Source of the DNA: Amblyomma americanum
Lineage: Eukaryota; Arthropoda; Arachnida; Ixodida; Ixodidae
Assembly (NCBI RefSeq): GCF_052857255.1
Contig: NC_135498.1
Location: forward strand, 83,042,639 to 83,106,638
Reading direction: 5' to 3'
Length of the DNA stretch: 64,000 nucleotides
Shown here: piece after piece, positions 9,071 to 20,179 of the stretch
How the letters are laid out: each line of letters starts with the position of its first letter
Numbering within the stretch: position 1 is the stretch's first letter
Translations under genes and position numbers: made by a program
The notes under the pieces: generated by a model
The model's database searches: none
Told to the model about the DNA's origin: nothing
The model's input: the letters and a program-made list of their open reading frames with translations, nothing else

Positions 9071-11610
9071 GCCGCTCCAGCTGCCAAACTCCTTCCTCTT
9101 CACAATTTACTTACTTATTTCTATTTATTTGTGTGCTAATTTCGTGTAACCGGAAATAAAATCCAGGGCACTGTAAAAATATTCTTCCTTAATTCCATTG
9201 AAACTTTCTTTCATATCAGCGTGATTTTCACCGTTTAATGACCTTGATCTGCTCCGATGTGCGGCACCTTGTCCCCCGTATCAGCTGGCTTCATGTGTTC
9301 CTTAATTTTTTGCAACTTTGCCTATATTGCAAAAGTAAAAGTGTAAGTTCTCAAATTCCTGTTGAACGTAATGCGTACGCGGTTTCACGTGCGTCAAGCA
9401 CAGAGAGCAAGCAATATCAACATTATGTCTGGCTTGCAAAAGCACTGCTCTTACAGCCAAACAAGAGAGAACCTACGCGAGCGAGAAAGCAGACGTCGAA
9501 GAAGAGGGTGTTTCCGAAACCCGCGAATTTTCGACCTATTATTAGCAATGCGTTGGAAGGATGTTTTCGGTGATTTGTTTTTATTCTCGAATTCAAAGCA
9601 ATTTTCTCCCAGAATCACTGGAGTAGCTCGACTCTGGGCAGCTTTGAACAATGTTTAGCTTTTTTAGTGGTGCAGATATTTAAAGAGCAACTTTCGTCGG
9701 TGGTGCGTCTACATCATGCGTTGCAGAATATGCATTTCGCACTTGGCCTTCGAAGAGACTGATACGCACAATCGCATTAGCCACTTGTGCCACTGTAGTT
9801 TCTGACAGAGAGCGAAGGAGGAAGCAGTCGATAAGCGAACGTAAAGATATGTGAAAGCACCTGCAATCACTGGTGTGATAAATTCCAAGTCCACTATAGA
9901 CGCTTTACAGCGCGGGAGCATGGGCGCCGCCATATTTGGTCACATCACCATTCTGGTCTCGCCGGCCTTCGCGTTTCGACGGCGGACCGACGTGCTAGCG
10001 CCCGGCTGCAAGACGCTTCTGCGGCTCTCGCTGTGGATAACGAGCTTTCGGACTGCACAAAAACTTCTTGTGAGTGCGTGTAGAATATGTTGGCACAGGA
10101 AAATGTTTGGTTCAACGAGCTCATTTACTCGTCTCCTTCAGACAACCTGCATTGTTCGAATGTGTCAACAAACCGCGGTCAGCTGCCTGCGCGCTTATAT
10201 TCATTTATTCATTCATTCATTCATTCATTCAATTCCCCGTCAATTGCCATGTGTGGATCGCAGAACTTGTTGTCGAACTGCAGGTTCAAAGCGGGACGCT
10301 GATATATTTACCGAAGGTGGATATATTTACCGAAAGGAAAATATGTTCACACCTATTAAGAACGTTCACTGCTCAGCACTGTGCACGCGCCATAAACCAA
10401 ACGCGCGCGTGCGTGTCATCGCCGGCCGGTTACCCAGATAATTACTTTATCCTCCGTTAACATTCCGCCTTCTAAAGGAAGAATATGGATGTTTTTCCAG
10501 TGCCGTTCAGAAGCTCGCCGACATTAGACCGTGCTCTCTTGCTAAGAAAAACGAAAAACTCCTCACGGCTCAGCACTCGCAGAAGTAGCCAACCTGAATA
10601 AGCTGAAATATACGAAGTCCGGTAATGATAAATTTCACCGCTGTCCCGTGAATTAGCGTACTTCTGTAGAACCTTTCATCGGGCGAGAGAATTTTCGAAG
10701 CGCCTCCTCTGAGGACTTTTGCAAAACTCAGTTGCCGATTCCACCGTGCTGGCGCCAAGTACGCATGGCAGCTTGATGAGCACTGTGCTGACGCCCAGGA
10801 TACACTTATTGCAAAGGTCTAAAAAAGCACCGATTATTGGATCGATGTATTGGATCAGTCTTAGTCGAAGGTGAGGATGCAGGCATGGGTGTGCGCTCAT
10901 TCTGGCTGGCATTCCCGCAGCTACTGCCGGCGCTGAAATAAACTGGCGCGTAGCGTTTGCGAGATGTTTATTTTTTTTCGTAGAACAACACAATTAATGT
11001 TCTGTTCTCCGTGAAGCAGCATGAACTCGCGAGGCAGCTCCTCAAAAAACGACGGCAATCGTGTCGCGAAGTGTCCTTTATGTAATAAGCGCGTCCATTT
11101 CCCGGCACAACATCGCAGTGACATTAGCTCGGGATATTAATTCAACAATACGCATGACAAACGTATGACGGCCGGATTGTTTGTGACTTGACGTCCGTAC
11201 ACAGGCTTAAGCAGCTGCGTTTCGCACTGCGGGCTGATGCTTCTACTGACGGCTCCAAAAGCTGGAAGTGGCGTGCATCCTAGTGGCGCCACCTGTCGTG
11301 GACAAAGCGAACTGCCCTTTGTAAACGGTCTAAATAGGATACAGCTCAAGACACAGCTGCTTTTCCCCATCGAATGACCTCCTCAATAGAACGGCGTTGG
11401 CGGATCCTAATGACCTTGATAGCGTGAGAATGCAGAGGGAGGGGCCACAATAGAGAGAGGAGTCTATGCCCCACCATAGAGGGAAGGGATTTTCCCTTTT
11501 TATCACCACTCCCTGTTCTGTCACACTAGCAGGGTGAGAGAATCGTCCCACACCACTGCCTGGAAGGGAGTCTCTTGAAAGGAAAGACAGCTGCTTTCCG
11601 AAGTTGTCCC
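9071..11610. other. Block A-specific 2.5-kb stretch, no gene recognised
   Basis: Block B has unrelated sequence at the matching place (36690-37570). Visible features are a (TTCA)n microsatellite at 10201-10229 and a tandem pair of GATATATTTACCGAA at 10301-10336. There is also a GCGCCGCCATATTTGG motif at about 9926, similar in reverse to one at 16450 and 40275. Open frames are short and overlap repeats. Confidence 0.4.
10201..10229 (+). repeat. (TTCA)n microsatellite
   Basis: About seven ATTC units in a row after TTCATTT. Simple repeat, no further role seen. Confidence 0.85.
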
Positions 11611-12778
11611 CAGCTATAATTCAATGGGCCCTTGACAGTGACTAACCAAAGGGGTGCACACCAGCGTCGGGTGAATGGGTGTGGAGAGCGCGGGGTTGTG
11701 GGGGTTGGGGTAGCTTAACCCGGCAACCATCAGGGGCTTCAGCAGGCTCCAATGAAAATACAGACGGCTGCCCGAGAATCGACAAAAACCATGCCACGAC
11801 TCCCTTCTGTTCTGCTGCCTGATCCTGCAGCAAGCTGCAATTAGCTGGCACTATGACCAGAAAAAAATCATTCTGCTGAAAAAAAGCGGTCCACAAACTC
11901 CGTTCTAGATCTGATCTTCAGAAATATTTACCTCATCGAATATTTTTTCTTTACTATTTCGCGCTTTATTTGTTTGAATTGTGCTGCTTTTATTGTGCTT
12001 TGTTCTTTGCTCTGAAATAAATGAGTTTATTCGTATATTATTTCTATCATTCGACATAATTTTTTTAAGTTGTCCCTACTGTGCACTGTACTGATTTGTT
12101 TGGATCTTGGAATATTTTTTCTGACATTACGACAGTAAAAAATAAAATTGTTTTCCTGAGACTCAATTCACATCTATTTTTTCTTCCCAATCTTTAACGA
12201 AAAATTTCTACGCATGTATTTCTTTTTATACTACATATCTTGATGTGTTCTGCGAACATTAATGCGTTAATTAGCTCTATGTGCTGGCAAACTACTTCAC
12301 TGATTATAACGTTTATTTTAAATGACGCGACACGTTATAGTAAGCATGCAGTTTACGTGTAACAGACACTAATCGTGTTTGTGTGTAGTGTGAGCAGAGG
12401 TATTGAGTTTCTGCAGGAAATGAGAAATAAATAAAATACAAATATGCCCGCCTAGCACTGACATTCATTACGTCACACTCTGGCGCAACTGAGATGAGAG
12501 GGGGTTAAAGGCGAAGAACCTCTAATTGCAGGCCATGTTATGCGAAGACATCCGCGGTGCTGCTTGTAACCCTGATATCCACCTGTGTGGAAAAAGCTCA
12601 AGTGCGATCGAAACCACACGACACAATTATGACTGGTTCGGGTGACAATTTTAAGCTGCTGACAGTGCATAGCAGCAGGTGAGCTACATGCCGATATGTT
12701 ACAAACGAAAGTTCGAAATAGAATTTACTTGACCTCCTTCGGAAATTTTCCAAAACGAAGAGAAAAAAATGCTTGGAC
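11611..12778. other. Duplicated non-coding DNA and part of an upstream module
   Basis: Collinear with 37570-38963. From about 12640 the sequence (TTTAAGCTGCTGACAG, AGCAGCAGGTGAGC, CCAAAACGAAGAG) resembles the distal upstream module also seen at 17020-17120 and 40850-40950. The module is split here by the gypsy insertion and resumes at 15675 (GCTCCCTCTGTCATTTCTC). Confidence 0.45.
12775..12778. repeat. Target-site duplication (left), GGAC
   Basis: GGAC precedes the TG of the left LTR and recurs at 15671-15674 right after the CA of the right LTR. The uninterrupted block B site (about 39325-39335) reads GGAAACACCATAATCAG, matching the joined flanks. Confidence 0.7.
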
Positions 12779-12920
12779 TGAAAAGGGTTTTAATGGCCCT
12801 AAAAGAACCAGGCACTAAACGGGGTTCTTCTGGGCGTCGGCGGTTGTTCTAGAGACAGCCAGCAACGCCCGCTCAGCGTTAGCACTGCCGCTGCCGCGTT
12901 GACACATCTTCGTCGTTACA
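12779..12920 (-). repeat. 3' LTR of the gypsy element
   Basis: TG..CA termini, 142 bp. The end nearest pol is CGTCGTTACA, preceded on the element strand by a G-rich tract (CTGGGGGCAAT) that fits a polypurine tract. The segment 12822-12920 matches 15571-15670 with scattered substitutions. Confidence 0.75.
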
Positions 12921-12929
12921 ATTGCCCCC

Positions 12930-15560
12930 AGGGATGAAATGAGCCATCCAGCGACTCAAGGCGTAGTGCAGATCAAGGTTTCTTGGTAAGGCTTGAGACG
13001 ACTGATATGCACCGTTTCACGGCCACGACGGCGAAGGTCAGAGGAGGGTGTGAATGGTTCGACGACAAAGTTCATAGGGGAAGGTTGGGACAGAACACGA
13101 TAAGATCCGTGATATGTGGCTAGGAATTTGGACGACACGAATGGAGACGCAGCAGGGATCCAGCGCCAAACAAGTGAGCCGGTGGGAAGGGGTAAGTGGG
13201 CTTAACCCCTAGAATCTCGGCGCTCTTTTTGTCGATTCTGTTCATCGGACGTGAGGGAACGGGCGAGCTGGCGGCATTCCTCGGCATACTTGTTAATTTC
13301 AGAAGCAGTTGCGCAGACGGATGCATCACAATGGTAGGGCAAAATGGTGCCAAGCATACTTGTAGGTTCGCGGCTGTAAAGAAGAAAGAACGGAGAATAT
13401 CCGGTGGTGGACTGGACGGCGGTATTATATGCGTAGGTGACGAACGGAAGGACGAGGTCCCAGTTGGAATGGTCGGGACTGATATACATGGTGAGCATGT
13501 CACCGAGTTTCCGGTTAAACCGTTTGGTGAGGGCGTTGGTATGAGGATGGTACGCAGTGGAGGTTCTCTGAACGATGCGGCATTCTGCAAGGAGCGCCTG
13601 GACAACTGCCGATAAAAACACACGGCCGCGGTCGCTCAGAAGCTCACCAGGGGCGCCCTGGCGGAGAATGAGCTGACGGAGAATGAAGAAAGCCACGTCC
13701 CGCGCTGTAGCCGCCGGAAGAGCCGCCGTTTCAGCATACCGCGTGAGATGATCTATGGAGACTATAACCCAATGGTTACAATAAGGCGAAGAGGGCAGGG
13801 GCCTTTAAAGTCGAAAGGGACGGGCAGGGCAAGGTAATGGCTGCGACGGGCCAGAAAGGCGCTGTGGTGGGGACTTGCGGCGTTGGCATTCAAGGCATAA
13901 GTGAATGTACTTGCGGAAAAAGCTTTACATTTCACGCCAGTAGTACCGGTGCCGAGGTCGAGTGTTGGTTTTCAAAACACCAGCATGAGCAGTCTGAGGG
14001 TCTGCATGGAAAGAGGCGCAGATGCGAGGAATGACGAGGAGCCATTTTCGACCGTCGGGCATGTAATTACGACGATAGAGGAGACCGTCATGCAGAGTGA
14101 AGTGGCGGGCTTGTCGCCGAAGGGAGCGAGAGGCTGCCGTCGTAGGGCGCCCAGACAGATTGTGTACGAGAGATGTAATCCAGGAGTCCTTACGCTGTTC
14201 CGCAAGCATGTTTAGTGGGCGCAATGAGGACAGCACGGAGTCAATACTGGAGATGGTTGCAGCGCCGGAAGGCAGCAGATACCGGGAGAGGGTGTCAGGG
14301 TCACAGTGCTGGCGTCCAGAGCGGTAGGCGACTCGAATGTCGTAATCCTGAAGGCGCAAAGCCAAACGGCCAAGGCGACACGATGGATCCTTCGACGACG
14401 ACAGCGAGCACAAACCGTGATCCTCGGTGACTACGTCGAAAGGGTGACCGTAGAGTTATGGTAGAAATTTGGTCATCGCCCACAGAATGGCCAAGCATTA
14501 TTTTTCTGTGACGGAGTAATTGATCTCGGCCTTGGATAGCGTGCGGCTCGCGTAGGCGACAACGTACTCTTGAAATCCAGGTATTCGCTGGGCGAGCACA
14601 GCACCAATGCCCACGCCGCTAGCATCCGTGTATATCTCTGTCGGGGCATTAGTGTCGTAATGGCGAAGGGTGGGTGTGAAGTAAGGATTCGAAGTAAGAA
14701 AACAAAAGCTTCATCGCACTGCGAGGACCATGACGACAGAGATCTCTGGGCTTGAAGCCACGTCAAAGGCGAAATGATGGTAACGAAATTCCAGATGAAG
14801 CGCCGAAAGAAGAAACAGAGGCCAATGAAACTCCGCACTTCTTTGAGAGTTGACGGCTTTGAAAAGTCGGCAACCACGCGGAGATTAGCCGGATCCGGAA
14901 GGATTCCCGCTTTGGATAAGACATGGCCGAATATGATCAGTTGGCAAGCTCCGAAGTGGCATTTTTTCACATTTAATTGCAAGTCGGCGGCGGTGAAGCA
15001 GGTCAACACTTGGCGCAGGCGGGTCAGATGTGTGGAGAAGTCGGCCGAGAAAACGACGATGTCTTCGAGGTATCAAAGACACGTCTTCCAGGGCAAGCCA
15101 CGCAAGACGTTATCCATCATGCGTTCGAATGTTGCGGGGGCATTGCAAAGACCAACTGGCATGACGCTAAATTCGTATAATCCGTCGGGCGTGAAGAAAG
15201 CAGTTTTTTCACAGTCGCATTCGGCCATGGGGAATTGCCAATATTCAGAACGCAGATCCAGGGACGAAAAGAATTCCGCACCTTGCAGGCAATCGAGGGC
15301 CTCATCGATGCGTGGAAGATGATAGACGCCTTTCCTAGTTATTGTGTTCAGGTGGCAATAATACACACAGAATCGTATGGAGCCATCTTTCTTTGGAACC
15401 AGCAGGATCGGGGATGACCAAGGGCTGTGCGAACGCTTTATAATCCGGCGCTCGAGCATGTCGTTCACTAACTCGGTGAGGAAATTCTGATTCTGATGGT
15501 ATTTCTGATGTTACAGTGCCGCTGCGCATCTCCAGGACGGGATCAAGGGCAACCTCCACC
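12930..15560 (-). pseudogene. Ty3/gypsy pol: RT, RNase H and integrase, disrupted
   Basis: Reading from 15560 leftwards: RT with SSPILLVPKKDGSIRF, SSLDLRSEYWQ and NAPATFERMMDN. At 15061-15075 the active site is a TGA stop followed by YLED instead of the usual YLDD, so one catalytic Asp is Glu. RT continues with [10 protein letters not shown] and the thumb region. RNase H follows with YRSGRQHCDPDTLSRY. Integrase has an H2C2-like HAGVLK segment, the core LLSDRGRVF and AYHPHTNALTKRFNRK (13202-13696), and a C-terminal SRLKPY segment near 12970. The frame changes at least three times and stops interrupt the RNase H-integrase junction. It cannot make an active polyprotein. Confidence 0.85.
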
Positions 15561-15563
15561 ACT

Positions 15564-15670
15564 TGAAAAAATGTGGTTCTTCTTGGTGTCGGCGGTTGGT
15601 CTAGACCCAGGCAGCAGCGCGCGCTCAGCGATAGCACTGCCGCTACCACGTTGACACTTCGTCGTTACAG
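15564..15670 (-). repeat. 5' LTR of the gypsy element, shortened
   Basis: About 107 bp, matching the left LTR except for a deletion of roughly 35 bp. It ends CGTCGTTACA next to the GGAC target duplication. The divergence between the two LTRs suggests an old insertion. Confidence 0.7.
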
Positions 15671-15674
15671 GACC

Positions 15675-17020
15675 ATAATAAGCAATGCTCCCTCTGTCAT
15701 TTCTCAAGCTCAGAACAGCTATGATGAAAGCCTTTGATACTGCCGCCGATCTTAGTACTCTCTGTTTATTCTTCAAAGCTGCTGACACCCGGCTTTATCG
15801 CTTTGGTTGTGATGTATGACGTGACCAGATTTATCTCGACTGATCCCATCCATGTGGAGCCGATTGTGTGTTGTTCGAGGATGTTCTGGTAAATTTGCAT
15901 GCGACATCTCGAAAGCTCACTGTCAGCTTTAAATTGAGCTCAGCCCAATGCGGCGGGCATTCTTGTCGACGTCCGCCGAGAACGCTTGTTTCTACGCTTC
16001 GCCTAATCATTCAGTTCTCTGCCAGCGCAAGTCAGTCCAATGCAGGGAGTGGTAGATTAAGGAGGATAATTGCTTGCTTCTATGGTAGGGGATACGCCCC
16101 TATCTCGATCGTGGCGCCGCTCACTGCAATGTCAGCCTAACAGGGACATGAAAATCGTCCGACGCCATTGGCTGGGCGGGGGTCCTTTGACAGAGAAAAC
16201 CCACTATGTTCATTTGTTGTATCCGAGTATAAACTACTTTAAAGCTATTGTCTCAACTGGGAACCAGAAATGAGAAGACGACGTGATTTTGTCAGCCTTT
16301 TGGACCCTCTCTCTGTAACTTCCGCTTTTCACCCCTGCCCACCCCCCTATAAGACATTTTCCCGGCCATCGAGAAACCCGGTTTTCTGGGCTCTGCGAAG
16401 AATGTGGGGGAGTTTAATCTTCAACTCTTTTCTGTACTACGAGCACAGCCCAGTGCCCAATATGGCGGCACCCATGGACCTCTTTTTTGAAAACGTCCGA
16501 TACCACTCAACAGTAAATCAGCAAATGCTCCCCTAAAAGGAGCCCCTGCAGCCGATGACGTGTGCTCATTCTACCCCTGACTGATTCTCTACCGCACCCC
16601 GTTGATGGCGCCCCTTGGGCCGGCTAGCGTGAAATCGCATTGGATGGTAGGTGAATGGGAAATAACTAAGGCTTACTACAGATTAACTGCGGCATCATGA
16701 AAGTTGGTCAAAATAAGAGAGACGTTTGCGGCAGCCAAAACGTTGAGAAGCGTGGCCTGGTAAGCATATGTAGCGCGCAGTACTTCGCGGCCTGAAGCGA
16801 AATCCCTCTGGGAAAAAGACATTTAGAATTTTTCGTTTCCCCGGTCCGTGGGCCGAAAACGCGCCTCGCATTGTAATGACCTGTGAACGCCACGTGATGT
16901 GCAGGCCACGGACCGACGGTACGCCCTGTTCATCGGCCTTAACAGTGCAAGCCACCTGAGTGGAGAAGTCATAAGTGCGATCTAAACCTTTCTACATAAG
17001 TACGAATTGTTTTGTTAAGC
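15675..17020. other. Duplicated non-coding DNA
   Basis: Collinear with 39335-40745 except for the minus-strand SINE in B. It begins with the CTCCCTCTGTCATTTCTC upstream-module landmark. From 16060 it carries a CTATGGTAGGGGAT..GTGGCGCCGCTC segment that recurs at about 39765 and, diverged, at 59050. No supported ORF. Confidence 0.45.
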
Positions 17021-17400
17021 TTAAGCTTAAGCTGCTGAGAGAGTGTAGCAGCAGCAGGGTAGATTCCCACATCACATGTTTCAAACAAATTTGTTTGACC
17101 CCCTGCGGGATCTTACCAAAACAAAGAGAAAAGGGCTCGAACACAATCTCTCCTCCCTCTGTCATTTCTGGTGCTCAAAACTCCTAAGCTGAAAAGCTTT
17201 GGCACCAACACTGCTTGGATTAGGGATTATATGTGACGAAGCAATGTGTCTTCTGGGCATGAATCATGTGGTAATTACACGTTTTTCCAAGTGTTTGTGG
17301 GGTTGAGGGAAAGTCGTCAGCATATGTCCACCGGGTGTGTGCAGTTCTGGGAGAGGAAACATTGGTTTCAAAAGCAGTACCTTAGAACCAGAACCAGTCC
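17020..17400 (+). repeat. Orphan upstream module, plus orientation
   Basis: Landmarks TCATTTCTGGTGCTCAAAAC, GCATGAATCATGTGG and ACCTTAGAACCAGA occur in the same order and orientation as upstream of gene C (43240-43480). The sequence breaks off near 17400 before the promoter-proximal part and the gene. Counterpart in B: 40850-41240. Confidence 0.5.
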
Positions 17401-17469
17401 ATAAGAAATATATAGGAACTTTCAGAAGCTGAAGCGTGTCTAAATAAGGTTCGATTTTCATGAGACTTT

Positions 17470-17930
17470 CATGAGGAATACGACCTCGGGAGCACGCTAG
17501 ATGGATGTGGCAGCTGAGCGTCGTCTGGTTAGCGCGCCGGCGTTGGCAACTCCTTCCCATCACTCCGCCCACTATCACCAGAACCTCCCTTCGTCAGCTT
17601 TCCCTCCCTCTCGCCCACTGAGAAAGAAATTTTATCGCAACAATTTATTGATCGATGTGCAGATTAAGCAGCTAGCAGCAGAGAAGCTTCCGGCCAGTTA
17701 TTTCCACCATTTTTATTCCTCTTTTCTGTCTTCTATTACTTCCCAGAAGCTATCCCCTTTTCTGCCCCTGCCAAATCACAGTGCAGCTCTGCACTAAATG
17801 TTGTAATGTCAGTGTTATTTGTGCAAGAAATGGGAGACCAAGCAATTTTATTGTCCTCTTAACCTATTTTCTTTTCTGTTTTCTAGTACTGCTGACCGGG
17901 ATCAAAGAGACATCAGTTATAGGCTCCCAT
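17470..17930 (-). repeat. Orphan upstream module, minus orientation, gene body missing
   Basis: GAATACGACCTCGG, GTGGCAGCTGAGCGTCGTC, TGGTTAGCGCGC and, further on, TAGTACTGCTGACCGGG match 854-1300 upstream of gene A in the same orientation. To the left, where the coding exons should begin, there are only about 70 unrelated bases before the oppositely oriented module. The gene body has been deleted at a head-to-head junction. Confidence 0.55.
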
Positions 17931-19840
17931 CAATTTCAGATTCCTGTGTACTCATGGAGCCCACGTATGTTGAGGAACATTCGTCTCTTCCTGAGTTTTG
18001 TTGGACTATGCACCTCATTTGCACCGCGATGTCACGAAGATGCGGTGGCACTGATGTCAGTGGCGATTTATGCGCGGCAGGGAAAAGTTCCGCGTGCCCG
18101 GGACAACCGCAGCTACCGGCGGGACTGCGCGGTTGCATAATGCTGGAGCACTGGTGAAGCAGCAGGTATTAACCAGCTGCGTCGCTGAGGAATCATTCGA
18201 CTAGCATAAAAAAGAAAATTGAATGTGCCTCGATAGGTTTAGGACAGATAAATATCGAGTGGGCTGCGGTAGTAAAGCGCAAAGTTTTAGTCTCGACCAC
18301 CGCAGCCAATCAATTTACTTCATAGAGGGAAAGCTGTTCGGCTCTTTCACCCGAACACCGGCATAGTAAGCTTAAAATTGTGCAAGGAAAAAGAACGGAT
18401 TTAGGTGCGCACGTAATTATAACCTCGAGGCATTTTGTTGTTCACGGGACGCAGGCAAGCTCGCTCGTTGCCAAGGAATTCGTCCTTTTGTTGATAGAAC
18501 AACCTGTTTTTAACGTGTGTTGAAGTTATGCGAAGGTATAAGGGCGCCTCCAGTGCAGTTAAAATTTTAACAGAGTCTGTTTCATAATGAGATCGAAATA
18601 ATTCTTTGATTCGCGACGAAGAGTCTGCTGTAATTTGTCGCTTCCATGGTCAAATTGGCTTGTTCAGAAACCGTACATTAACATGAGGTTAAAGCCACCC
18701 GCTTTATCATTTCCAAGAATGTGTCATAAGCTTGTGTGCAGCGTTTCAAAAAGGACAACACGCTACCGACTGTGCCAACAGACACGACTCATAGGATGGT
18801 GAAGAAGCTTGACTTCAACTGCAAACCAAGCTGTCGGAATTCACTGCTGATCGAAGTGACGGACATTGTACAGTGTCGCCGCTCGTGCCAGCGCCACATA
18901 GCACTACTGCGACGTCAGGATAGGCATTTTTTGATAACCGATAATAAATTGGTCAACGCTGCTCACGTAGTATGGTGGGGATTGACAGTGACATCTAGTC
19001 TGCGCAGTGAGAAGGTAAATCTGGACTGTTGACCGGTCTTCGAATCCCCGGTGGCAAAGGCGGAAAACTTTTTGTGGCGAATTGCGGCAGCGAACGAGAT
19101 TACGTCAAAGGTGTTTCGTGTTTATAAAAGCGCGTGCGATTACCACCAAGAAAGGAACGATAATCACTGCGAAAAGTGCGTCCCCTAGAAACTGCTCCCA
19201 CAACTACTACCAGGCAGTGTGAGTCCGAGATAACGCGCCATATTCTTCTGTGAAAGAGGATAAAGTGGCACGCATGAGTTGCCTCCAAGAGGATTTACAG
19301 GCTTGGCTGCCCGGAAAATGTGTAGCTTGCCGACAACGTAAACACAGGCGGGGACCGTTTTAAGGCCCTCCCTGAAGCTGCTGATTGCCTCATTGTGCGA
19401 CTGGCACACTGCCATTGACAACTGAACTTGTTTGGAAGATTGTTTGGAGCGAAGCGCCTTTTACGTGGCTAGTGTAAATAGAACGTTTAATGTGAAAGAC
19501 TTGGATCCTCTGGTTTAACAAGGCATCATGAACGTGACTGCTGACAGGTGGAATAGCGATGTGGAGCGTGTGTTCTCAAACAGGAAGAGGTGATCAGAAA
19601 ACTGGACCACATCCCCGACGATGTTGTTGCCCAAGCTTATTATGTCGTAATCAACTTGGAGGAGACAACCCACGGTGCTCACCTGACTTGTGATGAGGAC
19701 GATGAGATCTGAGCGCCTCTAACGGGCGAAGGTAATTCATTACTTGTGTGCGTGCATGTCGGGATCTTTCGTAACTATCGCAGTGACAGTATCGAGAATG
19801 ACGAGGAGAACGTCTCCAATGAGCTATCGCGGGTACTGTA
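17931..19840. other. Intergenic stretch, no gene recognised
   Basis: Not obviously part of the A/B duplication. Open frames are short. Two (18736-19032 plus, and 19590-19712 plus, the latter ending DEDDEI) could be transposase crumbs, but no motif is convincing. Confidence 0.35.
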
Positions 19841-20152
19841 GTGCAGACCTAGGGATTAATTTCCACTAGTTGTGCATAGACAATCGCCAGCACACGGGCT
19901 TGTTTTCCATTTCGACAACATCGACACGCGGCTTCCCCAAAGTGCACTCCACCCAGCTTTGTTTTGTACCGCCACAGTGAAGTAAATATTGCCACACTAC
20001 TCACATTCTGTGAGCGCCGCCATGCGGCTGAATGGCATGGCTGGGCTCGTGTGGAAGCGAAGATGACGTTCCCGCTCGGCCGCGCGCTTCTGGTCTTCTT
20101 GGCCTTCGGATTAAAAGCCCCCTTTTCTGTCGCCCTACGTTTTTCGGTGACA
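19840..20152 (+). repeat. Possible 5' LTR end of the second gypsy element
   Basis: A GGATTAAAAGCCC TATA-like segment (20108-20120) is followed by a short leader ending GGTGACA at 20152. Then comes TTTTAG and TGGAGGTGCTCG (about 20158-20170), which looks like the LTR end and primer-binding site of Ty3/gypsy elements. The left boundary is not defined and no 3' LTR was found. Confidence 0.4.
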
Positions 20153-20179
20153 TTTTAGTGGAGGTGCTCGTTAGGTTCC

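Larger units (their letters stand above)
12779..15670 (-). mobile_element. Defective Ty3/gypsy LTR retrotransposon
   Basis: The element lies on the minus strand, 2892 bp between TG and CA ends, flanked by GGAC. Short LTRs (142 and about 107 bp) bracket a pol region with reverse transcriptase, RNase H and integrase in Ty3/gypsy order. Gag, protease and the start of RT are missing: the 5' LTR abuts the N-terminal part of RT, so there has been a large internal deletion. RT carries a stop and a degraded active site, and several frameshifts separate the domains. It is absent from the matching place in block B, so it inserted after A and B separated or was lost precisely from B, which is less likely. 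Confidence 0.85.
1..17400. repeat. Segmental duplication, block A
   Basis: Read by eye, this segment runs collinear with 25233-41250 (block B). Matching landmarks are gene A and gene B, the LINE tail ending in GAT repeats (about 2310 and 27524), the SINE at 6127 and 32057, the E-box-rich repeat at about 6975 and 34548, the AATCAATCAA tail near 8970 and 36560, and a stretch at 11615 and 37580. Small indels and substitutions are scattered throughout. Large differences are a gypsy insertion in A (12779-15670), a 2.5-kb stretch present only in A (9075-11610), and SINE, LINE and RT insertions present only in B. The left end lies outside the window. Confidence 0.85.

Noticed and set aside
13196..15649. 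Numerous ORFs on the plus strand across the gypsy element
   Set aside because: They are antisense shadows of the minus-strand pol. The Ty3/gypsy motifs are all on the minus strand.
18736..19712. Possible transposase remnants (MQRFKKDNT.. and a frame ending DEDDEI)
   Set aside because: No DDE catalytic triad, helix-turn-helix or terminal inverted repeats could be found; resemblance is too weak.
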